A DNA stretch of 64,000 nt from Geotalea sp. SG265 (GTDB lineage: Bacteria; Desulfobacterota; Desulfuromonadia; Geobacterales; Geobacteraceae), in contig NZ_JAKZFT010000006.1 of NCBI RefSeq assembly GCF_022808985.1, positions 124,001 to 188,000 of the forward strand, read 5' to 3'. The notes under the pieces are model-generated. The model was not told the DNA's origin. It did not search any database and saw only the letters and a list, made by a program, of their open reading frames with translations. The position numbers were made by a program, and so were the translations under genes. Shown in pieces: positions 43,676-51,675 of this stretch; position 1 is the first letter of the stretch, and the number at the start of each line of letters is the position of its first letter.

Positions 43676-45118
43676 TCAGTCCTTCTTCACCTCGACCCCC
43701 AATTCGGTGATCTTCTTGCGCAGGGTATTGCGGTTGATGCCGAGGATGTCCGCGGCCCGCACCTGGTTGCCCCGGGTCTTCTCCAGAACGAAGCGGATCA
43801 GCGGCCGTTCAACCTGCTCCAGGACCATGGTATAGACATCGCCGCTCTCCATCTTCTCCATGTTGGTGAAGGAGCCGCGCAGCTTGAGGTCGACGATCCC
43901 CTCCAAGGAGAGGTCTTCGCTCTGGAGCTGTTCGGCACCCCTCTGGACTTTGAGGGTGGAGAAGTCGGCAGCGGTCAACAGCGGATCGCCGGAAAGGATC
44001 ACGGCGCGCTTGATGGTGTTTTCCAGTTCCCTGACGTTACCAGGCCAAGTATAGGTGGTGAGCAGGCGAATGGCGTCGGGAGAGCAGGTCTTGACGGGGA
44101 CCTCCAGTTCGGCACAGACCTTGGCCAGGAAGTAGTCCACCAGGAGCGGAATATCCTCGCTCCGCTCACGGAGCGGCACCAGGTGCAGGGGTATGACGTT
44201 GAGCCGGTAGAAGAGGTCTTCCCGGAACTGCTTCTTCCGCACCATCTCCTCCAGGTCCTGATTGGTGGCCGCCACAACCCGCACATCCACGGGTATCACC
44301 TGGCTGCCGCCGGTCCTGGTCACTTCCTTTTCCTGGAGCACGCGCAGGATCTTGGACTGCAGGTCGAGGGGCATGTCGCCGATCTCATCGAGAAAGATGG
44401 TGCCGTTGTTGGCCTGCTCGAACTTGCCCAGCTTTCGCTCGGTGGCACCGGTAAAGGCCCCCTTTTCGAAGCCGAAGAGTTCGCTCTCCAGCAGTTCCTT
44501 GGGAATTGCGGCGCAGTTCAGGGCAACGAAGGGCTTGCCCAGGCGCTTGGAATTAAAATGGATGGCCCTGGCGATGAGCTCCTTGCCGGTCCCGGATTCT
44601 CCCTGGACGAGGACGGTGACGTCGCTGGGAGCCACCTTGCCGATGGTCTTGTAGACCTCCCGCATGGCCGGGGAATTGCCGATGATGGTCTTTTCCAGCT
44701 GATAGCGGTCCTTGAGCTCCTCTTTGAGCAGGGTCACCTGGGTGGTCATCTCCCGAGCCCGGTTGACCTTTTCGATGATGGCGTCGATGACGTCCAGATC
44801 GAAGGGCTTGGTCAGGTAGTCGTAGGCGCCCCGCTTCATGGCCTCCACGGCGTTTTTCATGCTCGCTTCGGCGGTCATGATCACCACCAGTAGGTCGCTT
44901 TTCAGCTCCCGCACCCGGTCCAGGAGTTCGAGACCGGACAGGCCGGGCATCTTGATGTCCAGAATGGCCAGATCGTAGCTGTGCAGCTTGATATGGCGCA
45001 GGGCCTCCTCCCCGTCCTTGGCCAGGTCCACGTTGAAACCTTTTTTCTTCAGGGCCTTTGACAGGACCCAGCGCATGCTCTCTTCGTCGTCGGCGACGAG
45101 AATGTTGTTGATCGGCAT
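43676..45118 (-). CDS. ntrC: sigma-54-dependent nitrogen-type response regulator NtrC
   Basis: The 480-residue protein has a receiver (Asp54 in LDIKMPG), an AAA+ domain with Walker A GESGTGKE, canonical GAFTGA, Walker B GTIFLDEIGDMP, and a Fis-type HTH (GNQVRAADILGINRNTLRKKI). NRNTLRKKI is typical of NtrC proper. When phosphorylated it activates sigma-54 promoters for nitrogen assimilation. ntrB lies 113 bp upstream with a repeat-filled gap, and dusB precedes ntrB, an arrangement known from nifR3-ntrB-ntrC operons of alphaproteobacteria. Confidence 0.92.
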   Translation of the reverse strand: MPINNILVADDEESMRWVLSKALKKKGFNVDLAKDGEEALRHIKLHSYDLAILDIKMPGLSGLELLDRVRELKSDLLVVIMTAEASMKNAVEAMKRGAYDYLTKPFDLDVIDAIIEKVNRAREMTTQVTLLKEELKDRYQLEKTIIGNSPAMREVYKTIGKVAPSDVTVLVQGESGTGKELIARAIHFNSKRLGKPFVALNCAAIPKELLESELFGFEKGAFTGATERKLGKFEQANNGTIFLDEIGDMPLDLQSKILRVLQEKEVTRTGGSQVIPVDVRVVAATNQDLEEMVRKKQFREDLFYRLNVIPLHLVPLRERSEDIPLLVDYFLAKVCAELEVPVKTCSPDAIRLLTTYTWPGNVRELENTIKRAVILSGDPLLTAADFSTLKVQRGAEQLQSEDLSLEGIVDLKLRGSFTNMEKMESGDVYTMVLEQVERPLIRFVLEKTRGNQVRAADILGINRNTLRKKITELGVEVKKD

Positions 45119-45132
45119 ATAAAAACCTCAAG

Positions 45133-45227
45133 TTCGATGTTCGATGTTCGATGTTCGATGTGCGAAGTTCGAAGTTCAGGGGCTTTTCAGGTTTTCAACC
45201 TCGAACCTCGAACCCCGGACCTCGAAC
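45133..45227. repeat. inverted pair of heptamer arrays between ntrB and ntrC
   Basis: Four TTCGATG copies and two variants (45133-45174) face CCTCGAA copies (45199-45227). Related heptamers in opposite orientation could fold into a hairpin in the intercistronic RNA. Confidence 0.8.
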
Positions 45228-45231
45228 GATT

Positions 45232-46317
45232 TTAAATTAACGGCAGCATCACCGTGAAAGCCGTCCCCTTGCCCGCTTCCGAATCGACCCTGATCATTCC
45301 CCGGTGTTCGGCAACGATCTTCTGACAGATGGCAAGCCCCAGGCCGGTTCCCTTGGTCTTGGTGGTGTAAAAGGGGGTGAAGAGATGATCCACTTCATCC
45401 TTGGGTATGCCGGGACCGTCGTCGCTCACTTCGATAGCCACCAGCCGGGAGCGGCTTTCCCCCTTGGGGGTCATGCTGTAGTCGGAAAGGATGCGGCTCT
45501 TCACCCGCACCTGCCCCCCGTCCCCCACCGCCTCCACGGCATTCTTGATCAGGTTGAGAAAAAGCTGCGTCAGAAGCGATTCATCGCCCAGTATGGGGGG
45601 AATACTGGGGTCGAACTGCTGGATGAAGGTGATGCTGCGCCCCTCCACCGTCCTCTTCTGCAGAAGGAGAATATCGCCGAGTATCCTGTGCAGATTGACC
45701 TTGGTCAGCGCCAGCTTGCGGGGGGAAGCCAGGGCCAGCAGGTCCTCGACGATGCGGTTGACCCGCTGCACTTCCTTGAGCATCACCCGGGTGTAGTCCC
45801 GGAGCTCGGCGTTGTCGGGCAGCTCCATCTCCAGAAGCTGCGCCGCCCCTTTTATCCCACCGAGGGGGTTCTTGATCTCGTGGGCAAGCCCTGCAGCCAG
45901 CGCACCGAGTGATGATAGCCGGTCGGCCTGGCGGACGGCCTCCTCCAGTTCGCGGATATTGGTCAGGTCCCGCAGGATGAGGATGGTACCGATCCGGTCT
46001 CCATCAGCCTTCATCAGCGGAGAGGTGGTGGCGCTGACCGGGATCAGCCGGCCGCTCTTCTTCAGGACAATGTTCTCATGATCGGAGATGGTCATCCCGG
46101 TCTGGGCGGTCTTCTGTACCATGTCCAGCAGGATTTCCTCGCCCCGGAACAGGTCGGAAAAGTGGATCTTCCGTGCCTGGCGCACGGAGATGCCGATCAT
46201 CTCCTCGGCCGCCGGATTGAGCAGGGTGACCACCCCCTGGCCGTCCAGGACCACCACTCCGTCGCCGACGCTGTCGATGACGTTGGCGTAATACTCTTCC
46301 AGGTGCTCAATGGGCAT
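45232..46317 (-). CDS. ntrB: PAS-domain sensor histidine kinase NtrB
   Basis: The ATG at 46317 has GGAG upstream and gives 361 residues. A PAS domain (about residues 5-120: VIDSVGDGVVVLDGQGVVTLLNPAAEEMIG) is followed by the H-box with phosphoacceptor His (LAAGLAHEIKNPLGGIKG) and the ATPase region with N, G1 (DDGPGIP), F and G2 (GTGLGLAICQKI) boxes. There is no transmembrane helix, as in cytoplasmic NtrB/GlnL. It overlaps the end of dusB by 11 bp and precedes ntrC. Confidence 0.9.
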   Translation of the reverse strand: MPIEHLEEYYANVIDSVGDGVVVLDGQGVVTLLNPAAEEMIGISVRQARKIHFSDLFRGEEILLDMVQKTAQTGMTISDHENIVLKKSGRLIPVSATTSPLMKADGDRIGTILILRDLTNIRELEEAVRQADRLSSLGALAAGLAHEIKNPLGGIKGAAQLLEMELPDNAELRDYTRVMLKEVQRVNRIVEDLLALASPRKLALTKVNLHRILGDILLLQKRTVEGRSITFIQQFDPSIPPILGDESLLTQLFLNLIKNAVEAVGDGGQVRVKSRILSDYSMTPKGESRSRLVAIEVSDDGPGIPKDEVDHLFTPFYTTKTKGTGLGLAICQKIVAEHRGMIRVDSEAGKGTAFTVMLPLI

Positions 46318-47287
46318 GGTCCGGCTCCGAAAAAAACTCATCGATGGCGGCAATCATGGCCGCCTTGGTTTCGATCCTGTTGATCCCGGCCCGGAATTGG
46401 GAAGCGCCGGGCACCCCCTTGGCATACCAGGACAGGTGCTTGCGCATTTCCCGGACCGCCACGTGTTCGCTGGCATTCTCCAGGAAGAGCTCCATGTGGC
46501 GCAGGGCCGTCAGCCGTTTCTCCGCGGCAGTAGGTGGTACCGGCTCTTCACCTGCCATAAGGGCTAGTGCTTCCCGAAAGAGCCAGGGATTACCCAAACC
46601 GCCACGGGCAACCATGACGCCATCGCAGCCGGTTTGACCGATCATGCCAACCACGTCGGCGGCGGTGAAGATGTCGCCGCTGCCGATCACCGGAATGGCC
46701 AGCACGTCTTTCAGCTCTTCGATCCGCGACCAGTCCGCATGGCCCTCGAACATCTGGGCCCGGCTGCGGGGATGCAGGGTCACGGCATCTGCCCCTTCAG
46801 CCTCGGCGATGCGGCCGATCTCAAGAAAGGTATGCTCGGTAGTCCCCCAGCCAGTACGGATCTTGATGGTCAGGGGCAGCGTCGTCGCCTTGCGTACCGC
46901 CCGGACAATGGCAGCCACTTTTGCCGGCTCACGCAACAGGGCGCTGCCGGCACCGCTCCCCACTACTTTGCGCACCGGACAGCCCATGTTGATGTCGATC
47001 AACTCGCCGTGGGGCTCCACCAGCCGCGCCCCTTCAGCCAAAAGCTCCGGATCGTCGCCGAAGATCTGAACCCCCATGGGACGGTCGCCGGGATGGCGAC
47101 GCAAAAGGTCGAAGGTTTTCTTCCCATCCCGGACCAGTCCGTTGACGCTGACCATCTCGGTAAAAGTCAGCGCTGCCCCCGCTTCCCGGGCGAGAATGCG
47201 CATGGGAAGATTGGTCAAGCCGGCCATGGGAGCGAGGATAAGGTTATTTTCCAGCTGCAGTGAGCCGATAGAAAGCACAGTATTCAA
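46307..47287 (-). CDS. dusB: tRNA-dihydrouridine synthase DusB
   Basis: This FMN enzyme reduces uridines in the tRNA D-loop. The 326-residue TIM barrel has LAPMAGLTNLPMR, INMGCPVRKVVGSGAGSALL with the catalytic Cys, TIKIRTGW, TLHPRSRAQMF and GSGDIF. The start is a TTG at 47287 without a clear ribosome site, so it may differ by a few codons; a GTG lies at 47278. It heads an operon with ntrB and ntrC. Confidence 0.92.
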   Translation of the reverse strand: MNTVLSIGSLQLENNLILAPMAGLTNLPMRILAREAGAALTFTEMVSVNGLVRDGKKTFDLLRRHPGDRPMGVQIFGDDPELLAEGARLVEPHGELIDINMGCPVRKVVGSGAGSALLREPAKVAAIVRAVRKATTLPLTIKIRTGWGTTEHTFLEIGRIAEAEGADAVTLHPRSRAQMFEGHADWSRIEELKDVLAIPVIGSGDIFTAADVVGMIGQTGCDGVMVARGGLGNPWLFREALALMAGEEPVPPTAAEKRLTALRHMELFLENASEHVAVREMRKHLSWYAKGVPGASQFRAGINRIETKAAMIAAIDEFFSEPDHAH

Positions 47288-47332
47288 ATGATTTTCGGGG
47301 ATGAAACCGGATTGACTGCCTAAATTTTGGGC

Positions 47333-47360
47333 ATTTTAACATAGGGGGTGGAAAAGGCAA
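47333..47360 (-). promoter_or_regulatory. putative promoter of the dusB-ntrB-ntrC operon
   Basis: On the minus strand TTGCCT is followed after 16 bp by TAAAAT, about 46 bp before the dusB start. Confidence 0.45.
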
Positions 47361-47498
47361 GATTATTTTGGCAGCCGAATAGCATGAAGAAATAGAAGAA
47401 AGTCGATTCTTTCCAGGGAAAATGTAGGCGTTTGATTCAGTGGAACGTCCTGTTTCAAGTGGTCCCCCGGCAATCAACCTGGAAAGACGGGATGCCGA

Positions 47499-48698
47499 TC
47501 ACCCATTTTCCGTCCCCAGCTGCCCTTTCTCAAGACCTGAGGATTTCACTTCACAATCAGGGCGAGAGGCAACGATGGAATATCTTCCCTTAAGACGCAG
47601 AAAGGTCCGCTCGTAAAAATGGTACAACACCATGGAGACAACAATGGTCGCGAGAAGGGATGATCCGACATAGATCATCCACCCGGAAAGCCCCGGCATC
47701 TTCGGTAAGATTGTTCGCCGCGCTATCAGCCCTATGGTCTGATGGGTGAGGTACAAGCCGTAGGAAATCTGGCCCAGGTAGACGACGACACGATTTGAGA
47801 AAAAGGCAGCCATGACTTGCGACCGACTGGCCACCACCACATTGACGAGCAGGAGAAATGCAGTTGCCACCATCAGGTACAGCCAGACCACATGGATACT
47901 CTGGTGTTCTACATTTCCGGGAAGGAGCGTCACTGCATACAACAATCCCAGGCCCAGCACTCCCTTGAGCTTCAGATAGTTGTCACTGCACCAAAGCGCC
48001 AGGATGATGCCGAGCATGATCGGGTCAAGCCTCGTTACAGTGAGAGCCCAGATCATTGGATGCGCTGTCCGGCTGTAGAGCAGTAAACGCATCAGCACTG
48101 AGAAGACCAGCCCACACATGGCAAAGATAAGGATCTTCCGCCGAGAATGGGCTAACGACCGCAGGATGAACGGCCAGATGATATAAAACTGCTCCTCGAT
48201 GCTGATTGACCACATCAGCCCGATGCCGATCATGGGAGCGCCCCAAATGGCATGGGAAATGTTCCCCAGAAACACCGAGTAAAACCCCAGGTAGCTCCGA
48301 ACCAGGTCCCACATGCGCTCGGTATCGGGCGAAAGGGAGAAGGACGGAATGAAAAATTCGGTGGGTGTAACCTGGAGGCGGGTCGCGATGAAAAACCCAA
48401 ACAACAGCATCAGGTAGTAGAGCGGCCAAATCCTCAGACAGCGCCTGATGATGAAGGACTTGATGGAGATAGACCCGGTATAGTCGTACTCCAAGAGCAG
48501 CAGCCTGGTTATGAGAAATGCACTCAAAACAAAAAAGAGATCGACACCCATCCAGCCGTAGGCATGAACTTTCTGAAGCACTCCGTTCAGTATGGGGTAA
48601 GCCCCCAATGGCTTCGTATGATGAATGAATACCAGCAGAAAGGCGTAAAACCTGATGCCGTCCAATTGCCGTACGTAAAAACGCGGTGCACCTGCCAT
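47499..48698 (-). CDS. acyltransferase-3 family membrane protein (OafA-like)
   Basis: The 399-residue protein has about ten transmembrane helices and the acyltransferase-3 features: QLDGIRFYAFLLVFIHH at the N-terminus with the conserved His, FFVLSAFLITRLLL, RRCLRIWPLYY, and WSISIEEQFYIIWPF. Such proteins O-acetylate surface polysaccharides, peptidoglycan or small molecules. The ATG at 48698 is preferred over a TTG at 48722 because AAAGGAGA lies between them. It stands alone and its substrate is unknown. Confidence 0.87.
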   Translation of the reverse strand: MAGAPRFYVRQLDGIRFYAFLLVFIHHTKPLGAYPILNGVLQKVHAYGWMGVDLFFVLSAFLITRLLLLEYDYTGSISIKSFIIRRCLRIWPLYYLMLLFGFFIATRLQVTPTEFFIPSFSLSPDTERMWDLVRSYLGFYSVFLGNISHAIWGAPMIGIGLMWSISIEEQFYIIWPFILRSLAHSRRKILIFAMCGLVFSVLMRLLLYSRTAHPMIWALTVTRLDPIMLGIILALWCSDNYLKLKGVLGLGLLYAVTLLPGNVEHQSIHVVWLYLMVATAFLLLVNVVVASRSQVMAAFFSNRVVVYLGQISYGLYLTHQTIGLIARRTILPKMPGLSGWMIYVGSSLLATIVVSMVLYHFYERTFLRLKGRYSIVASRPDCEVKSSGLEKGQLGTENG

Positions 48699-48794
48699 AG
48701 ATCGTACCGTCTCCTTTACCAAATCATGAAAACTGCCTCGGAATGCCGAGAAGATTACAGGTTGTGCTCTATGCCCTCTAAACCTGCCAATGCC

Positions 48795-49574
48795 TCACAG
48801 GGCAAGGCCAAGTTGGGGGGGATCAACCTGCGGCTCGCGGGGGTTGATCCGGATCAGCGTCGCGTTTTTCCGGCAACCCAGCCGCTCGCTCAGGTGACGA
48901 ATGGTGGAGATGGCGGTTCCAGCCCCCATCTCAATGATCACCAGCCGCTTGCCACGGATTGAGTCCAGAAATTCCTCGAAGCGCCCTTCCTGACGATCGG
49001 TACGGGCGCTAATCCAGCCGTAGTCGCCGAACATGAGGATATTGGGGCGGGCCACGCCTTTACAGCTGATGCAGCGGGGGATGGAACGGGCGCGCATGGT
49101 GTGGGTATCGACGGGAATGGTTTCCCGGTTGTCCCAGATATTAAGGGAACAGGGAACGGTGCACTGGAGATGGTGAATGGAGCCGTGAACCTCCAGCATT
49201 CGATCATCGGCAAAGCCCGCCTTCTGGAAGTGGCCGTCCACATTGGAAGTGACGACGAAGTGCTCAAGGCGGAACCGCTCGATCCAGGACATGAGCAGGG
49301 AAAACCCGACATGGGGCATGGTCTGGCGATAAAGGTTGGTGCGGTGGCCGTAAAAGCCCCAGCCGAAGGCGGGATCTCGCTCGAAATGCTCGGGATTGGC
49401 GGCACCGACAAAGCTGATGCCGAGCCGCTCGTACATGGGATAGGCCTGCCAGAAGCCCTTATCGCCGCGGAAATCGGGAAGACCAGAGTCCACCCCCATC
49501 CCGGCACCGGCAGTTATGACCAGCGCCTCCGCATTCCTAACAGCCTCGGCAGCCCTGCAGCAGACATCGTCCAT
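48795..49574 (-). CDS. Sir2-family NAD-dependent protein deacetylase
   Basis: The 259-residue protein has the sirtuin NAD motifs ITAGAGMGVDSGLPDFRG and TSNVDGHFQKAG, the catalytic His in EVHGSIHHLQC, and Cys residues (CTVPC, CISC) in the zinc-ribbon position. The typical QNVD reads SNVD here. It would remove acyl groups from lysines, using NAD. The start at 49574 has TGAGGGG repeats as its ribosome-binding site. It is downstream of the ybaK-like gene on the same strand, separated only by the heptamer array. Confidence 0.85.
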   Translation of the reverse strand: MDDVCCRAAEAVRNAEALVITAGAGMGVDSGLPDFRGDKGFWQAYPMYERLGISFVGAANPEHFERDPAFGWGFYGHRTNLYRQTMPHVGFSLLMSWIERFRLEHFVVTSNVDGHFQKAGFADDRMLEVHGSIHHLQCTVPCSLNIWDNRETIPVDTHTMRARSIPRCISCKGVARPNILMFGDYGWISARTDRQEGRFEEFLDSIRGKRLVIIEMGAGTAISTIRHLSERLGCRKNATLIRINPREPQVDPPQLGLAL

Positions 49575-49665
49575 CCCCTCACCCCTCACCCCTCACCCCT
49601 CACCCCTCACCCCTCACTCTTCACTCTTCACTCTTCACTCTTCACCCTTCACCCTTCACCCTTCA
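49575..49665. repeat. thirteen-unit heptanucleotide array filling the gap between two genes
   Basis: On the plus strand the order is CCCCTCA x6, CTCTTCA x4, CCCTTCA x3 with no interruption. It begins at the base next to the sirtuin start codon and runs into the last codons of the ybaK-like gene, supplying that gene's TGA stop and the sirtuin's Shine-Dalgarno. Confidence 0.95.
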
Positions 49666-50144
49666 ACCGCCACCCGCACCAGTACCGGCTTCAGGAGCCG
49701 CACCGCTTCCTTCGGGTCCATGGCGACCAGGAAGCCCCGCTTGCCGCCGTTGATATATATCTGCGGCAGGTCGAGGATCGTCTCCTCCATGTAAACCGGC
49801 ATCGCGTGCCTGGTACCGAAGGGGGAAGTGCCTCCCACCAGGTATCCGGAATGCCGGTTGGCAACATCCGGAGCGCAGGGGGCAACACTTTTTACTCCAC
49901 GAACCCTGGCCAGTTCCTTGGTGGAGACCTGGCAGTCACCATGCATGAGCACAATGAGCGGCTGCCTGGCGTCATCCTCCATGATCAGGGTCTTGATGAC
50001 GCAATGTTCATCAACCCCCAATTCGCGAGCGGAGACAGCCGTGCCCCCTTTTTCTTCGTAATGGTACAGGTGTGGAACGAAGTTGGCTTTTTCCGCTCGA
50101 AGCATGCGTACTGCCGGTGTAACCGGTATTTTTTCCTTTGACAT
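49656..50144 (-). CDS. YbaK/EbsC-family Cys-tRNA(Pro) deacylase
   Basis: From the ATG at 50144 (AGAGGACA upstream) the 162-residue protein shows the YbaK fold: VIKTLIM with the essential Lys, VLMHGDCQVSTKELAR, and the glycine loop YLVGGTSPFG. The family removes mischarged cysteine from tRNA-Pro in trans. Its final codon and stop lie in a heptamer repeat array, so the C-terminus may vary between strains. Confidence 0.9.
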   Translation of the reverse strand: MSKEKIPVTPAVRMLRAEKANFVPHLYHYEEKGGTAVSARELGVDEHCVIKTLIMEDDARQPLIVLMHGDCQVSTKELARVRGVKSVAPCAPDVANRHSGYLVGGTSPFGTRHAMPVYMEETILDLPQIYINGGKRGFLVAMDPKEAVRLLKPVLVRVAVEG

Positions 50145-50278
50145 TGTCCTCTTCCCTGTGTTTCCATACCGGCAAGAGGTAAACTGCTGCATTTATCCCA
50201 CTTGCCATGGCCGTCGTATACCTTAATATTGTTCAGGAGCAAGCATTTCTCGGCCGTCTGCGCATGGAAGGATAGAGC

Positions 50279-50692
50279 ATGGAAAAGCTGGAGTCATTAC
50301 CGGCAAAGAAGATTCTCGTCATGGACGACGATGAGATGATCCGCTTTATTGCCGAGCAAACCATGAGCAAGGCCGGCTACGAGGTTATCTGCGTTGCCGA
50401 TGGGACAGCGGCAGTGGAAGCATACCGCGCCGCCCACGATGGGGGAAACCCATTCGCGGCTGTGTTTCTCGATCTCAACATCCCCGGAGAAATGGGGGGC
50501 AAGGAGGCGATGATACGCCTTCTGGAAATAGATCCGGCGGCCAAAGGCTTCGTCATGAGCGGAGACCCTACTGATCCGATCATGGCGGACTATGCCCTCT
50601 ACGGCTTCCATGGTGCGGTAGAAAAGCATATTCTTTACATGAGGACGGAGATGGATGCCCTTCTGAAAGCCACAGTTGATGGTGCAGCTTAA
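50279..50692 (+). CDS. stand-alone response regulator receiver
   Basis: The 137-residue protein is a single receiver domain with the acidic pair around Asp16-Asp18, phosphoacceptor Asp65 (FLDLNIPGEMGG), and Ser in FVMSGDP. The conserved Lys appears in VEKHIL rather than a KP pair. It has no output domain, so it probably works by protein contact. GGATAG lies before the ATG. It is not beside a kinase. It converges with the DUF2845 gene. Confidence 0.85.
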   Translation: MEKLESLPAKKILVMDDDEMIRFIAEQTMSKAGYEVICVADGTAAVEAYRAAHDGGNPFAAVFLDLNIPGEMGGKEAMIRLLEIDPAAKGFVMSGDPTDPIMADYALYGFHGAVEKHILYMRTEMDALLKATVDGAA

Positions 50693-50698
50693 TCTCTC

Positions 50699-51037
50699 TT
50701 AATATCCGTAATCGAGGCTGTCGATCCGCTCTACCCTGCCGTCGGCAAACCTGATGGCATACATGAAGGCATTGGGACCGAAGTTGTAGCTCCACTCATC
50801 GATGGTGACGATGCTGAAGCTCTTCTTATTCCTGTCTTTGTCCTGCAGCACCCTTTTTTCCTCGCGCTGGGTCTTGACAGTGGGCTCGCCGCACTTGGCA
50901 ATGACCTCAACCATTGCGTCGCCGATGGAAACGATGCCGTTGCCGCAACGACAGGTTTCTGATTCCGTCGCGGCAGCCGAAGAAAAGAAGGCCAACGACA
51001 ACATCCCGGCAAAAGCGAAACAGAACAGACTCTTCAT
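50699..51037 (-). CDS. exported DUF2845 protein
   Basis: The ATG at 51037 has GGAGGGAGA upstream and starts a signal peptide cleaved near AAA-TE. The 112-residue product has CRCGNGIVSIGDAMVEVIAKCGEPTVK, the hallmark of DUF2845 periplasmic proteins, and a later DEWSYNFGPNAFMYAIRFADGRVERI segment. It resembles SmpA/BamE-like small folds (GD...V...CG.P). Function is not established. Confidence 0.85.
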   Translation of the reverse strand: MKSLFCFAFAGMLSLAFFSSAAATESETCRCGNGIVSIGDAMVEVIAKCGEPTVKTQREEKRVLQDKDRNKKSFSIVTIDEWSYNFGPNAFMYAIRFADGRVERIDSLDYGY

Positions 51038-51144
51038 GGGTTCTCCCTCCGATCGTTTAAGTAAGTGATCGTGTTTTAGCAGAAAAACCGTAAAATCTGA
51101 ATAAAAAATCATTGGGACCGGCTGTCCCGAAAGAAGGAGATGCA

Positions 51145-51384
51145 GTGCAGATACGATACACGACCCATGGCTCATGCGCATCGAGGATCGACATAGAAGT
51201 GGAAAACGGCATCATCCAGTCGGCTTCCTTTATCAATGGCTGTGCCGGAAACACCCAGGCTGTCGGCGCACTGGTAAAGGGAATGGCCGTGGAAGAGGCG
51301 ATCAGAAGGCTCAAGGGAATTGCCTGCCAGGGGGACACTTCGTGCCCCGATCAATTGGCCAGGGCGCTGGAACAGGCGCTGTAA
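51145..51384 (+). CDS. TSCPD-domain protein (TIGR03905 type)
   Basis: The GTG at 51145 has AAGGAG just upstream and gives 79 residues; a TTG at 51112 has no ribosome site. The motifs THGSCASRIDIEVENGII, INGCAGNTQAVGALVKGM and GDTSCPDQLARAL define a small cysteine-containing domain otherwise found at the C-terminus of class II ribonucleotide reductases. As a free-standing protein its function is unknown. Confidence 0.85.
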   Translation: MQIRYTTHGSCASRIDIEVENGIIQSASFINGCAGNTQAVGALVKGMAVEEAIRRLKGIACQGDTSCPDQLARALEQAL

Positions 51385-51411
51385 CCGACCCGCACCAGGA
51401 AGGAGAGCTCC

Positions 51412-51660
51412 ATGGAGGTATTCGGCGGTTTCATGATGATGGCTTCGATCCTCGGGTTTTTCCTGACGGTGATCTGGTTCATTCTCCCCTTCGTCATCTT
51501 CAGTATCAAGGGCAAGGTTGACCGGATGGTGATGCTGGCGGAAGAGGGCGAGCGGAGACTGACGGCAATCGAAGCACGGCTGGCAAGGCTGGAAGCGGTT
51601 GAAACGCCTCCACCGGGCGATACGGCCCCAATATCACCGGTAGAGTCCGCCGGGGACTGA
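51412..51660 (+). CDS. small membrane-anchored coiled-coil protein
   Basis: The 82-residue product has one N-terminal transmembrane helix (MMMASILGFFLTVIWFILPF) and then a charged coiled-coil segment (MLAEEGERRLTAIEARLARLEAV) with a Pro/Ser tail. AGGAAGGAG precedes the ATG. It follows the TSCPD gene by 27 bp and is probably co-transcribed. I do not recognise the family. Confidence 0.7.
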   Translation: MEVFGGFMMMASILGFFLTVIWFILPFVIFSIKGKVDRMVMLAEEGERRLTAIEARLARLEAVETPPPGDTAPISPVESAGD

Positions 51661-51675
51661 CCTGAAAACAGGCCG

